A stretch of DNA of 64,000 nt, taken from Schistocephalus solidus (taxonomy: Eukaryota; Platyhelminthes; Cestoda; Diphyllobothriidea; Diphyllobothriidae). Below, in pieces: positions 22,390 through 33,817 of the stretch. The stretch lies in NCBI GenBank assembly GCA_017591395.1, contig WEDG01004195.1, forward strand, positions 51,409-115,408. Reading direction: 5' to 3'. Made by a program: the position numbers and the translations under genes. Each line of letters begins with the position of its first letter. Position 1 is the stretch's first letter. Under the pieces are notes generated by a model that saw only the letters and a list, made by a program, of their open reading frames with translations, was not told the origin of the DNA and made no database searches.

Positions 22390-24445
22390 AGCAGCAGGGT
22401 CAATAAATAAATAAATAAATTGTATATTTAAGGCCCAGAGGGCCCCATCATTACTACAGACAACAGCTCATAGTACAGTTAGGCTGGTCAGAACATCACA
22501 GACATTCTCGCACACAAAATCAATACAATAAGCGTTCATGCCTCGGATGGCCGGCATCAGTGTGAGTGTGCGTGCGCACGAATGCGCTAGTTCAGGCATA
22601 CAAAGACTGCGGAATGGAGAATTGGCGAATGTGTCATACCATCCATTGCACTTAGACGACAGTTCGGCTGGGTGATAGAGGGGCCGCCGGGGCTAGCATG
22701 GCTGAATCTAAAAGACAATATTATTCTAGGCCCATCCTAGGACCATGCCCAGTCTTCTAGTCTGGGTATACGCAGACGTTTTGCGGTCGGTTTTTGGCAA
22801 CAATTTTAAGTACTTCTAACTACAATAGTAGTTAAAATTTATATATAATTTATATTTGGTAAGCGCCAGGAAGGCACTGTCTAAACAAACATTTGTAACG
22901 AAATAAAACTATGGCAATGTGTGCAGATAAAATGTTAAAATATTTAATAATGTAAGCAGAACTTGTCCTCTTAGGTCAACTGTTAGCGATGTTTTGAAAT
23001 TAATTGTAAACTAGAAAATTGGCAGTGGAAAAACTCCTTTAAAAATGGAGGCAGCGTTTAACAGGCCTCCATTTTCGAATAGAGGGTAGGAAAAAAATCT
23101 GCTTAGGAAAATAAGGTAAAGGGATAGACAAGGCTAATGCTGAAGTAGCATTTGAGAATGAGATAATGAAACGTCGATATTGTACATAAAAAAATAATAT
23201 ACAAATATAAACAAATATACAAATATATAAAATTTAATATACAAAATATACAATATATACATACTTGATCCCTAAGGTGCATGAAACAAAATCTCGCGAA
23301 AAGGCTTCAGTGAACACGAGGACTCCGAATTTTAGGATCCAGAATTGAATTCTGATAATGATAAGTAGCATTTTAGCCTATGTACGTCCCAATGTGTACG
23401 TCCGAATGATTTCATATTTCGTATGACAGAAATATAAGGAGACATAATCGTTCCTGAGTGACTCAAGATAGAGGAAAAATTGTTTGAAGAAGCTCCCTTA
23501 AATTTCCGATGGTCCTTTATCCAAAGACATGGAGAAAGCTGCTCGAAAAAGATGAGGAAAATGAAAGGTTAATAGAATCACTGTTTTGATATATGTGCAC
23601 TCTTCGCATGAATGCAGATATAATAGTTAACGACCTATTTTCAATTGGCAAGTTATTCCAAAGAAAGTTATACATGAAAAGCGAAATTAAAAGAGAGCGG
23701 TTACATGTGGAGGATGCAAGAGGAGGTATAATTAGTGTAGAATTTCTTAGGTTATAAAGAAGACTAATTAAGGTAATGACAGAACGCTTGGGGAGATTTG
23801 AGCAATTATTTAGCCGAAAAAGGAGACAAAAGCCTGCTTACAGTCTCCTGACCCAAATAATTTTAGCTTCGTCAGCTGGCATCTAGTTTGAGTAGGAGGT
23901 ATTTGAAAGAGTCGGATACAGGAGTTTTTTGTGAAATGTCATTTGATATTTTCAATTTTTCAACGACTAGCTTCGTTCATTAAACCGAACAAAGGACAAA
24001 AAATGCAAGAATGGGAAGCACCAACATACGATAAAATCTTAATTAAATTTCAGGAAGGTTAAAATTATAAGAAATAAAACCACAAAGCTCAGCAGCATTG
24101 GCCGTTATTCTATCAACATGAGGCGAAAGATCTAATTTATTGGTGGAACAATTTGCGGCAGACTTATGGGCCCAAAACATATGAAGTGACACTTCGAAGG
24201 TGAGAACTCCATAAGCCATGTGGAGCTCCATGCCAAAAGAGCGGCAAAGTCCATGAATTTGTTCTAGGCATCGTTCGGCCGTAGAGTTAGAGAAGGAACT
24301 CACGTATTTAAGGTCATCGGCATAGATATGAGATTGAGAATGTTAATCTTTCGAGGAAATATCATTAATGTAAAGTAGGAACAACAAAGAACCTAATTTG
24401 TTACCTTGAAGGGCATCACTAACAATCTGGTAAGCATTTGGGTAT
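22390..24445 (-). mobile_element. CR1/Jockey-like LINE copy A, 3' part
   Basis: On the minus strand this is the C-terminal reverse-transcriptase region and 3' untranslated end. The tail is a TTTA repeat (22402-22423) next to a stretch ending in CAGAGGGCCCC, shared with LINE copy F at 39490-39530. Minus-strand homology to copy F includes the region just after the catalytic Y-A-D-D (about 24320) and the C-terminal segment about 23820-23890. It is cut at 24445 by the gypsy element and resumes at 27386. Confidence 0.75.
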
Positions 24446-24839
24446 TGTAACTGACCCGAACTACCCGTGTTGTTTTAACGAAACCCTGTTCCTTTTTGTA
24501 GATGGGCTGTAAATCCAAACGCGCCAACCAACCGGACACGTCGCCGCCGCTCCATAAGTCGTTTTTATCTATCGCCCCTTCGTCGTTAAAACCGTTATCA
24601 CTTCCTGTTTATCGTTATATTTACATCCATATATTGTACCCATCGCCTTAACCTATCCCATATATATTGTCGTTATATCGATTACTTGGTTATCTATCAC
24701 TCGTACGATTATATCGGAAATGTCTGAGTCTTCAGAAGACACAGTGTCAAAGGATACCCTCGTGAAGAAGGATACCGAACTATACCCGCGACCCAGTAGT
24801 CCCGCTTCATCCCCATCGCCGAATCGGCCGGACGCTACA
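24446..24839 (+). repeat. 5' LTR of gypsy element
   Basis: 394 bases, TGTAACTGACC...GCTACA. It lacks about 25 bases present in the 3' LTR (near 27152-27176). The rest is closely similar with scattered substitutions, so the insertion is not very recent. It is followed at 24841 by TGGTGGTAGCG, where a primer-binding site is expected; the matching tRNA was not determined. Confidence 0.88.
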
Positions 24840-25049
24840 ATGGTGGTAGCGACAACCGGACCCTACTCCCCTCCAGTTATTCCACACAATCATCTCCCTA
24901 ACCTCGACCAACCCTCTCAACCCAGAGTGTCCCAAGCAGATCCCCTCCTCGCACCAGAACCCTACGACGCCGGACACAACATCTGCGACTGGTTTGTCGA
25001 GCTGTCTTTTTTCCTTGTTGACCTTGCCCCTGCAGACCACACGAGATAA
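24720..25049 (+). pseudogene. gag N-terminal remnant of the gypsy element
   Basis: An open frame begins with ATG at 24720 inside the 5' LTR, crosses the LTR end and runs to 25049. The protein is rich in proline, serine and threonine and ends with D-W-F-V-E-L-S-F-F-L and P-A-D-H-T-R, resembling the start of a gag matrix/capsid-like region. It stops where the internal deletion begins. A second in-frame ATG at 24840 lies just after the LTR and is an alternative start. Confidence 0.6.
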
Positions 25050-25079
25050 ATGTTACGGTTCCTCACACCCCATTACTCG

Positions 25080-26803
25080 CCCTCTTGAATGTAGACAAGG
25101 ACGCGTCCCAATTCATTTTAGACACAGACGCCAGTGGGTACGCCATCGGCGCAGTTCTGTCACAGACCGATGCAGAAAACGTCGAACACCCTATTTGTTT
25201 CGCCAGTAACAGCCTGATGAAAACACAATGCCGGTACTGCACGTTCTACAGAGAACTGTTAGCTATCGTAGTATTCACCGTCAGTTTAAACATCTGCTGA
25301 TCGGCAAACGTTTTATTCTTCACACAGACCACCGAGCAATACAGTGGTTGAGCTCATTCAAGAACCCCATGGACCAACTCGCACGCTGGCAAGAATTCCT
25401 GCAGGACTTCGACTTTGACTGCCAGTATCGCCCAGGGCACAAGCACGGCAACGCGGATGCGCTGTCAAGGTTTCCGCAAAACGACGACTCTACGACAGAC
25501 GCAACGACTGCGAGCATTAAAGCGATCACAGCCTCTGAACCCACAAGGCACACTAGGTTGATAAATCAGAGCAGCGATCCGGGCACGGCTATCATGTATC
25601 GCCATCTAACCGAAGAGCTACCCAAACTGACCGAACGAGACATGAAGGGCGCAAGTCTGAGGGCACAACTGCTACTCCACCAATCGCCGTACTTAACCAT
25701 ACAAAACGACATCATGTTCCTCCGCGACCCCTCCTCCCATCATCTACGCCCCGTCGTTCCTGGGTGTTTAATCGAGACTGTTCTTAACGATCTTCACAAT
25801 CAGTTGGGGCGTTGTGGCCAACGACGCACTGAACAGGCCACCCGTAACCGTTTTTGGTGGCCACAGTTACGGTCATCAACGCACCTTTTTGCCAATCGTG
25901 TCCAGCATGCGCTTCCTTTAAGTCACCCACCTTATCCCCCCGCGCACCACTACAACCCATGACCACCGGTTTCCCCGAGGAACGCGTTGGCGTAGATATA
26001 ATCGGACCTCTGCCAATCTCAGTCCGCGGACACGAATTCATCCTCGTGATGATTGACTATTTTACGAAGTGGACAGAAGCCATACCCCTGCTCCGCCAAG
26101 ACGCAGCATCCGTAGCAAACGCCATCAAACGTACATGGATCAGTCGCTGGGGCTCACCCTTATCGTTTCATTCAGACTGCGGTAGTAATTTCGAGTCTTA
26201 ACTGGTGCAGGAAGTCTGCGAACTGTTAGACGTACGGAAAACCCACACAAACCCCTATCATACTGAAGGCAATGGTCTTGTAGAACGAACCAACCACACG
26301 ATTTACAACATCCTACTCGCGTTTACCAAGGACGGACACCAACACGACCGGGACGTCCACCTACCATTTTGACTCCTGGCTTACCGCGGAATGACCCACT
26401 ACTCTACCGGATTCACATCCCATTACTTATGGACAGGCCGTGACCTTCGCCTACCAGTTGACCTCCGCTACCCCTTACCGTCACCAGAGCATACCACACA
26501 CCAAACCTTCGCCACTAAACTCCGCGAGGTGATACGGTCTGCACACAATGCCACACGCGTAACCCTAGGAAACTCCTCCATCCATCAAAAACGGCACTTC
26601 GACCGACACATTGCCAGCACTGCGTTCCAAATCGGTGACCTCGTAATGCATTACTATCCCATACCACCCCGCGGTACCTCGGCGAAACTCCACCACCCTT
26701 GGCGTGGACCATTTGCTCTGCTCGATGTTCTAGCCCCAACCAGCTTCCTCCTACGCGACGCCATCCGCGCCGAGTCACCCCCCTTCACGGCCCATTTCTC
26801 TTA
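25080..26803 (+). pseudogene. gypsy pol remnant: RNase H and integrase
   Basis: Order of parts: RNase H (D-T-D-A-S-G-Y-A-I-G-A-V-L-S near 25118; T-D-H-R near 25324; G-N-A-D-A-L-S-R near 25448), an integrase zinc-binding region near 25795, the integrase core with D-I-I-G-P-L (about 25998), S-D-C-G-S-N-F (about 26173) and G-L-V-E-R-T (about 26275), and a GPY/F-type end with W-R-G-P-F (about 26700). Frame changes occur near 25270 and 25930, and stop codons follow F-E-S (about 26200) and P-F (about 26370). The reverse transcriptase upstream of RNase H is missing. The copy cannot move on its own. Confidence 0.85.
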
Positions 26804-26949
26804 GCTGAAACCCTACCGCGGCCGCCTCCCCGACTGCATCGCCGATTCTCTACCCATCCTCCCCACAGACCAGGTACCCCCAGTAGCCATAGAAGTAACT
26901 ATACCCCACATCGTGCGATCCCCCCTGCACTGAGGACAGTGATGCATCC

Positions 26950-26963
26950 TAGAGGGGGGGGGG
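26950..26963 (+). other. Polypurine tract
   Basis: An AGAGG run continuing as a long G stretch directly before the 3' LTR; this is where plus-strand DNA synthesis is primed in LTR elements. Confidence 0.7.
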
Positions 26964-26964
26964 C

Positions 26965-27385
26965 TGTTTAACAGACCCGAACTACCTGTGTTGTTTTAAC
27001 GAGACCCTCTTCCGTTTTTGTAGACGGGCTGTAAATCCGCACGCGCCAACCAACCGGACACATCGCCGCCGCTCGATAAGTCGTTTTTATCTATGGCCCC
27101 TTCTTTGTTTAAACCATAATCACTTCCTGTTTATCGGTATATTTACATCCATTGTATTGAGATTATTCGTTCACATATATTGTACCCATCGCCTTAACCT
27201 ATCCCATATATATTGTCATTATATCGATTACTTGGTTATCTATCACTCGTTCTATTATATCGGAAATGTCTGGGTCTTCAGAAGACACAGTGTCGAAGGA
27301 TACCCTCGTGAAGAAGGATACCGAACTATACCCGCAACCCAGTAGTCCCGCTTCATCCCCATCGCCGAATCGGCCGGACGCCACA
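26965..27385 (+). repeat. 3' LTR of gypsy element
   Basis: 421 bases starting TGTTTAACAGACC and ending GACGCCACA, followed by the GTAT target duplication. Confidence 0.88.
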
Positions 27386-28790
27386 GTATGAAGACCCCAC
27401 GAAAACTTATCGTGTTTGGACAGATATGAATGATCTAATAAAGTCAGTAAGTGGACTACAAAAACTTATAGTTTCTAGTTTTTCTATAAGTCGTCTATGA
27501 GGCAATTTATCGAATGCCTTACTTAGATCAAAATAGATAACAACCACAGAAAGATGCTCATTATGGGGAGAGGTAAGTAGCTAGTTACCTCTCCCCATAA
27601 ATCTAGATTTAGAAAAGAAATGTGGCAGGTTTCACAAGAGTGGTCCGGTAAAAAGCCATGTTTTTAGGAGTTGAGAATTTGATTACTTATGCAAAAATCT
27701 GTAATTTGTTTTGCCATTAGTTTTTTGAAGGGTTTAGCAATAGAGGGCGTTTTATGAACACCGCGGCCTATCGCGGCCGCGATAGTTATGAATGTCAGAG
27801 CGGGAACCAGATTTAAAATCTGGTATTATAATAGAAGTTTCCCAAAAATCGGGGAAGAAACCGGTGTCGAGAAATATTGAGAATAATTTGCTTAGTAAAC
27901 GTCGAAAATCTCTAAACTGTTTAAAAAGTCAGCTCGGAATGTTATCAGTTCCAACCGAATGTGATTTTTAAGTGAGATATTTCTTTTTAAATACTTGAAG
28001 GCAAGAAATTAATGGTTGTTAGAAGTGAATTTGAATTTTAAAGCAGAGGAATTGCGGGAGTGTGTCTACTTTCAATGGTAAAGTAGTTGGCAAAAAATGA
28101 ATTTAACAATTCTGATTTGCCCAACTCCTCTGTAACTAAATACTTGTTGAAGTTTAGTAAAGACAGAGTTAAATTCAGACGCTTAGCCAATGACCGCACA
28201 TGGAAGACTTGAGCATTAGATTTGGATGAATTGGTATCACTTGGTGCATGAGATTCCCTATGCTTGTCTCGCGCGAGCCTAATTTTCGATGCTAATTAAA
28301 ATATTTGTGCAATCCTTAAGTGAACTGAAACAGAGCTTTTTGATGGATCTTTAAGTTGCTTTCGTAATTTTTAAAGTCTATTTTGGAGAAAATTTGGAAC
28401 AGAGGAAGAAGCTGTATTTGAATTACAAATCTTAAGCGGGATAAAAGCCTGGATTTTTCTGTATGGCTCTGCAATAGTTCATTGGAAAAGTTTGGATCGT
28501 TGACTGAAAATATGCTCTGCCAATCTAGAGTGCTTACGAAATTATTTATTAATTCATGGTTTGTGTTAGCAAAGACAAGGTTATAGCATTTTACGTAAGG
28601 CTTTGTAGAAAGGTAGACTCGAATACAACAGTTAATTAGTGCGTGATCACTTGTGAATAGATCATGATTGAAATTCATAAAGAGAGGGCGGACTTCATTT
28701 GTAAAAATTAAATCTTAAATGCTGTCATTTATAGTAACTGATCTAACCAGTTAGGAAATGCTTGAAAAGTTTATAGTATCGACCTCTAAA
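27386..28790 (-). mobile_element. LINE copy A continued: reverse transcriptase and linker
   Basis: Resumes the LINE cut at 24445. On the minus strand it reads V-I-Y-F-D-L-S-K-A-F-D-K (complement of about 27505-27540), the core reverse-transcriptase segment upstream of Y-A-D-D. The linker after the endonuclease follows (28316-28678, F-T-S-D-H-A-L-I-N), then D-L-I-F-T-N-E-V, with a stop in the middle. Recognisable sequence ends near 28790, where a plus-strand LINE begins. Two perfect palindromic features sit inside it (27561-27600 and 27768-27785). Confidence 0.75.
27561..27600. repeat. Perfect 16-bp hairpin inside LINE copy A
   Basis: TTATGGGGAGAGGTAA at 27561-27576 is exactly complemented at 27585-27600 around an 8-base loop (GTAGCTAG). 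LINE copy F has no such hairpin at the corresponding place (about 41235-41260), so it arose in this copy. Confidence 0.8.
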
Positions 28791-28811
28791 GCAGTAGATG
28801 CCACTCAGGAG

Positions 28812-29767
28812 TCCACTGAACGACTTACCAGAATCAAAATCATCGATACCCGATCAAAGGGTATCCCAACAACAACTTTGACAGCTGCTTCGGCTACTGA
28901 ACAGCAAGTACCAACGGCGCAGGACAAAAATAGTCCGCCTAAACAAAAAAACCGTCCAAACCGCAAAACTGACACCAAGAAGGCAAAAGCCAATGGACAA
29001 ACCGACTTCGAAAGATTCCTCAAAAACAGCTCGAACACGGGGCTTTGACCATTGCCTTGTCCTCCACAGGAAGTACTGAGATTCTCACACCAAGCACAAG
29101 CAGTAGAATCGATTCCCCAACCGAAAATACCACCTGCGATTCAAAATCGTCGAACCCGTGGAATTCGCCGAATCGAAAAAAAACCGGATCGAAGCCAACG
29201 CATAGCCAATCAGCATCCCCTCCATCATCACCAGTTCGCAACGTGAAACCTTCCCACCAGATAGAGGAAGACAGCTTCGTAGTTACAAAAAGTGCCACGG
29301 ACAGAAAAAAAAGCTTCATAATACAGGGACAACCTGAATCAACCGCTGCGACTCCAGTAGACCGATATTCTGAAGACATGAACCACTTTCGTGAACTTCT
29401 GAACAATATGCTGGAACCAAATACGTCGATTGAACTGGAAAAGGCCTTCCGCCTTGGAAAACGGCCCGAAAGCCAATCCGAATCAACACGTCCTAGGCCT
29501 CTAAAAGTAATCTTGACCAGTAGCCAGGAAGCCAGTCTCATTCTGTTGAGGCGCTTTAAGTTACAAAACTCAAACCCTGGAATTTTTCTTCAACAGGATT
29601 TCTCACCTGCAGAGCGGAACAAACGCCATCAACTTGTCATCGAACTAAGATGGCGGCTCAGCGAGGGGGAAACAAACTTGGTTATTTACAACAACCAAGT
29701 GATCCATCGTCCATTATTCTCCCCCTGGAGAGGCCCGTTCCGGATTACCACGCAGTTGGCCCAGTAA
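28812..29767 (+). pseudogene. LINE ORF1 protein (copy J), frameshifted
   Basis: An N-terminal stretch rich in lysine, threonine, serine and proline runs to 29048. A frame change near 29045 is followed by the conserved part to 29767: K-S-F-I-I-Q-G, then P-V-D-R-Y-S-E-D, A-F-R-L-G-K, R-P-L-K-V-I-L and N-P-G-I-F-L-Q-Q-D-F-S-P. These match the nucleic-acid-binding ORF1 proteins of CR1-type LINEs, which coat the element RNA. The ortholog-like block of copy H (56646-56873) has the same order (V-I-K-A-F-R-I-G-K, R-P-R-R-L-K-I). The true start is lost or unclear. Confidence 0.7.
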
Positions 29768-29779
29768 ACAGGGGCTCGC

Positions 29780-32545
29780 GCCCGACTGTTAGCACTTTCC
29801 GAGCATACCGAAAACTAACATTCCTGTACACTAATGCACAGAGTATATTATCGAAGCTCGACGAGCTGAAGATTCATATATGCGATCTATCTCCAGATAT
29901 AATTTCCGTAACAGAAACTTGGTTGTCGCAACACGTGGACGACCAAGAGGTAAATATGGCTGGCTTCCAACTTTTTAGAAAAGACAGGAAAGAGCGTCAA
30001 GGAGGTGGCGTACTCACATACGTGAAAAGCGAAATTACAGTTTTAGACAAAAACTTATAAACTCGCGCCTACTTCCAAGGCGATATGGCTATCCGTAAAA
30101 GTGCCAGGTACTTCAAGTCTAGATGTCCTGACCCCGTAGCTGATGCTTACCTGCTAGAGGAACTTGAAAAGATTGCCACACGGTTGGATATCCTGATCAT
30201 GGGTGACTTCAATGCGCCTCACATCGACTGGAGCTCGACCTGTGCACATAGTTCTGATCTAGCCTTCGACGGTTGTTTTCTGAGCACGACACTAAAGCCA
30301 CGTCTCACACAGCACGTCACTTTTCCAACCAGGGTGTGCGAAGGACAACAGGCCAATTGCCTGGACCTAGTTCTCACGAAGTCGCACGACAGCATCGACG
30401 AAGTGTCGTGTCTACCACCGCTAGGCAAAAGTGACCACGTGGTAATGCGATGGCAGTACTCACTATTTTCTATACCAGCAAGACCCATAACAATCAGAAG
30501 GAATATATGGCAAGGCGATTTCGGTGGAATGAGGGCCAAACTCATGCGCACTCAGTGGGAACCTTTATTCTTTGGAAACGTAACCGAGGACTGGGAAACG
30601 TTCCGGGACATACTGCACAGGCTCATGGAAAAACACTGTCCAATTTCGAGAAAAAGGTTAACGAACAGACCGCGATGGCTTTCGCAGGCCTTTAAATTCG
30701 AAAGTAACAAAAAGCGGAGATTGTGGAAAAAACCGCTAACGGACGGAATTCCTACATCTCTAAATGCGTATAAAATGCAGAGAAATCGGGTCAAGGGCCT
30801 TATTTTTAGAACAAGACAGGCTTTCGAAGTGGACCTGCTGAACCGGGCCACCGTGAACCCGAAACTGTTTTACGGTTACCTCAGACAGAATACACGGAAC
30901 AAGGATCCAATACCCCTGCTGAGGACCGCCGAGGGCATAGACCTCACTGAAGACGGTGCGAAGGCTAATCATCTTTCGGAATTTTTCCAGTCGGTTTTCA
31001 CACAGAAAACGAGATACGATCACCCTACCGATGGCTTCGAAGTGGATACAATAGTCGAGACTGTTAATTTTACTGAGACTACTGTCCTCAAGGAACTTTT
31101 GGGGTTAAAGGAATCCAAGTCTCCGGGTCCCGATGAAGTACCTGTAAAGCTGTTGAAAGAGCTCGCAAGAGAGTTGGCAAAACCAATCTCTACGCTTTTC
31201 CAAGCATCCTTCCAGACCGGAAGTCTACCAGCCGACTGGAAATCCGCATGGATTACGCCGCTTTATAAGGGTGGAAGCCGGGCTTCTGCTAACAATTATC
31301 GACCGGTCAGCCTAACTTCAATTTGCTGCAAATCATGGAAAAAATAATTAAGCAACAACTAATACAGTTCTTCGAACATAACAATCTGCTATCCGATGCC
31401 CAGCACGGTTTCCGTAGAGGTAGATCCTGCGTAACAAATTTGCTGTACTGTTTAGAACGTTGGACTGAAGCGGTCGATAGTGGTAATACGGTGCACGCAG
31501 TCTATATAGACTTCAAAAAGGCTTTTGATAGCGTGCCACACCACCGCCTTCTTTATAAACTCAACCGCATAGGCGTAAGAGGTAGACTTCTGACATGGAT
31601 AGAAAACTTCTTAACTGGCCGCTCACAAACTGTGCATATCAGCGACAAACAGTCGACTAAAGTTGAGGTTGAGAGTGGTGTTCCCCAAGGCTCTGTTCTC
31701 GGACGTATACTGTTCATTGTCTACATCAACGATTGTGCCAACGAATTGGACTGCGATATTGCCATGTTTGCCGATGATCTCAAACTTTGGCGCGTCATTC
31801 AAACTGCGGCTGACGAAGAGAAATTGCAGGTTAACTTACATTGACTCTAGAAATGGTCAAATGACTGGTTCTTGCTGTTTAATGATAGCAAGTGCAACAT
31901 CATACGAGTCGGGAAAAGCAATCCTTCGAACCGTACGGTTTACAGTCTGAATGGCATTCCATTGAAAGAAGTGGATGTCCAAAAGGACCTTTGAGTCTGG
32001 ATCACGCATTCGCTTAAACCCTCCCTACATTGCGCAAAGGTAGCGAAGTCAGCCTTGTCGATTCTGTACCTCGTTAAACGAGCTTTTGTAGCCTTCACTA
32101 CCGACTGCTTCGCTAAAGTCTTCGTAACATTCGTGTGGCCACAGCTGGAGTCCGCTATCCAAGCTTGGAGACCCTGGGCGGCGAAGGAAATCAACATACT
32201 CGAAAAGGTCCAAAGGCGAGCAACCAAACTTGTCCTTGGACATGGCTCACTGCCTTATGAAACACGGCTGTCGAGTCTCAATCTCTTTCCCTTGCACTAT
32301 AGACAGCTTCGGGGGACCTGATACTAACATTCCGCATACTACGCATCCAGGACTGTTGTCTCGTGCCAGGGGATTTCTTCGAGTTAGCAAAAACAACGAA
32401 CTTGAGAGGTCATCCTCTCAAATTACGTGTGACTGGAGCAAGGCTAGACACTCGGAAGTACTTCTTCTCCAAAAGAGTAGTCGAAGCTTGGAACAGTCTT
32501 CCTCTGGATGTTGTAATGTCGGACTCCTTGGAGGTTTTTAAGTGA
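29780..32545 (+). pseudogene. LINE endonuclease-reverse transcriptase (copy J), broken
   Basis: Endonuclease motifs: T-N-A-Q-S near 29830, T-E-T-W-L near 29915, G-D-F-N-A-P near 30203 and K-S-D-H-V-V near 30430. A stop and small deletion interrupt it at 30058-30090. Reverse transcriptase: K-S-P-G-P-D-E-V-P (about 31120), N-N-Y-R-P-V-S-L (about 31290), Q-H-G-F-R-R-G-R-S-C (about 31405), D-F-K-K-A-F-D-S-V (about 31510), S-G-V-P-Q-G-S-V-L-G (about 31675) and the catalytic F-A-D-D (about 31770). Frame changes lie near 31330 and 31840. The C-terminal part ends W-N-S-L-P-L-D-V-V at 32545. Inactive, but most motifs are intact. Confidence 0.85.
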
Positions 32546-32637
32546 AAGTTAGATCGATATAATGGTGCGAGCTACAACACTAACTGAAAGCTGCAAGTGT
32601 GACGTCAGAAAGTAAGGCACTAATGATACTACTAGTT

Positions 32638-32897
32638 ATATTTGAGTAACATTTCCTTGTTTGTTATTTTCGTTCAAGGGCTTGCATTCTCCCATTATTC
32701 CCATGCTGGGGTCCTCGAGGTCTTCGATGCTCAACTTATTTACACACCTTGGTGACACCGTGAGTATTCGCATCAGCTGGACCTGGCGTCCGTCGTCCAT
32801 GAGGTGTATGAACGTTATCCCCTGGTTCGAACCGCAATGGACCGAGGATGATCTGGACATCTTTTTCAGCCTTTGAAATCCCTCAACGGACGCTGCA
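32638..32897 (-). CDS. Candidate exon of unknown function
   Basis: The minus-strand frame, open for 85 codons from a possible acceptor (TTGCTGATTGCAG, complement of about 32898-32910), has balanced codon use and a stop at about 32638. Residues include F-Q-R-L-K-K, F-I-H-L-M-D-D-G-R and L-S-I-E-D-L-E-D-P. I do not recognise a family. The plus-strand frame here is also open, to about 32872, so the coding strand is uncertain. It sits between two LINE pieces and could equally be part of an unrecognised repeat. Confidence 0.25.
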
Positions 32898-33149
32898 ATC
32901 AGCAATGGAGCATCATGTGACCTCCAAAATGCCCCCCGTTGGACCCCCTCCCAAGGGCGACAGTTTTTTTCTCCTAAATATCACCGGGAGTTTTTTATCA
33001 CTGCTCTTTTTCACCTTTGGTCCACTATGTTGGCCTCGCCAACATATTGAGATACTATTTTTTTGATATCACAACTCTTATGTAGAAATAGGGAATTCAA
33101 AGGTGACTCACCTACATTTACCTCAAATATACTGATACTGATATTGATA

Positions 33150-33640
33150 GTGACCAATTTCTGATGTTTTGGCCTATATGAATTTGCCTGCCAGTCAATG
33201 TCTGGCAGATTAAAATCACCTAAGATTATTTTGACATCGAATTGAGTCTCTGCAGCTTTTAAAAATAATTCACAGAGCTCGCTTTCTTTACCAGAATAAC
33301 ACGGAAGATCATAGACACAGCCAATTACCGCCTTTCTTATTGCTTGGTAGGATGACTGAAACAAAGTATACATTTCCAGAAAAGATGAAATTTCAGCTAA
33401 GACAGTGCCTTCCCGGTGCTAACCAAATATAAATTCTAAATTCTAAAAAGGGAAATGTACGAAGGATGACTTAGTATAAAGAAGGCAACCACAGGAACGT
33501 TTTTCAGAGCGGTTTTGTCGGTACAAATTGAAATTATCTATAGCAAGCGTCGAGTCAGAAATAAGAGAGTGAGCCCAGGATTCAGTGATGCACAGCACAT
33601 CTGGATCAAGCTCAAAGGCTACTGTTCTAAGCTCAACCAT
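33150..33640 (-). pseudogene. LINE endonuclease (copy B), interrupted
   Basis: The first part (33640-33443) reads D-V-L-C-I-T-E-S-W and D-N-F-N-L-Y-R-Q. The second part (33373 downward) reads I-G-C-V-Y and I-I-L-G-D-F-N-L-P-D-I-D-W, the catalytic aspartate and asparagine region. Between them, 33391-33440 is a foreign short segment that also occurs near 21590 and 22860. Confidence 0.75.
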
Positions 33641-33817
33641 CTTATTAACAACTGATCGCGCATTGAGTGAAACTAAACTGAGCGTATTCCTGAGCTGCAG
33701 GTTACACTCATCAGTTTTTATAAAAAAGTAAAATTTGGTGGCGGAGCAGAAAAATGAAAAGAAGAAACCTAAGGTGGGAAAAAATTATCTGGTCTACAAT
33801 ATGTTGAAATGTTACTG

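Larger units (their letters stand above)
24446..27385 (+). mobile_element. Ty3/gypsy LTR retrotransposon, internally deleted
   Basis: Complete ends: 5' LTR 24446-24839, 3' LTR 26965-27385, both TG...CA, flanked by the 4-bp target duplication GTAT (24442-24445 and 27386-27389). A purine tract (26950-26963) precedes the 3' LTR. The interior is short, about 2.1 kb, because much of gag, the protease and most of the reverse transcriptase are gone. It sits inside the reverse-transcriptase region of LINE copy A. Confidence 0.9.
28800..32640 (+). mobile_element. CR1/Jockey-like LINE copy J, 5'-truncated but long
   Basis: About 3.8 kb in the plus direction: an RNA-binding-type first protein (to 29767), an endonuclease (about 29800-30440), a reverse transcriptase (about 31080-32000) and a C-terminal region ending at a stop at about 32543-32545. 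It lies between the two parts of a minus-strand LINE (A and B) and may have inserted into it. The exact ends and target duplication were not found. Confidence 0.75.

Noticed and set aside
29020..29541. 173-residue minus-strand protein opposite the LINE ORF1
   Set aside because: It is antisense to a clearly conserved ORF1 and has the composition of an antisense shadow.
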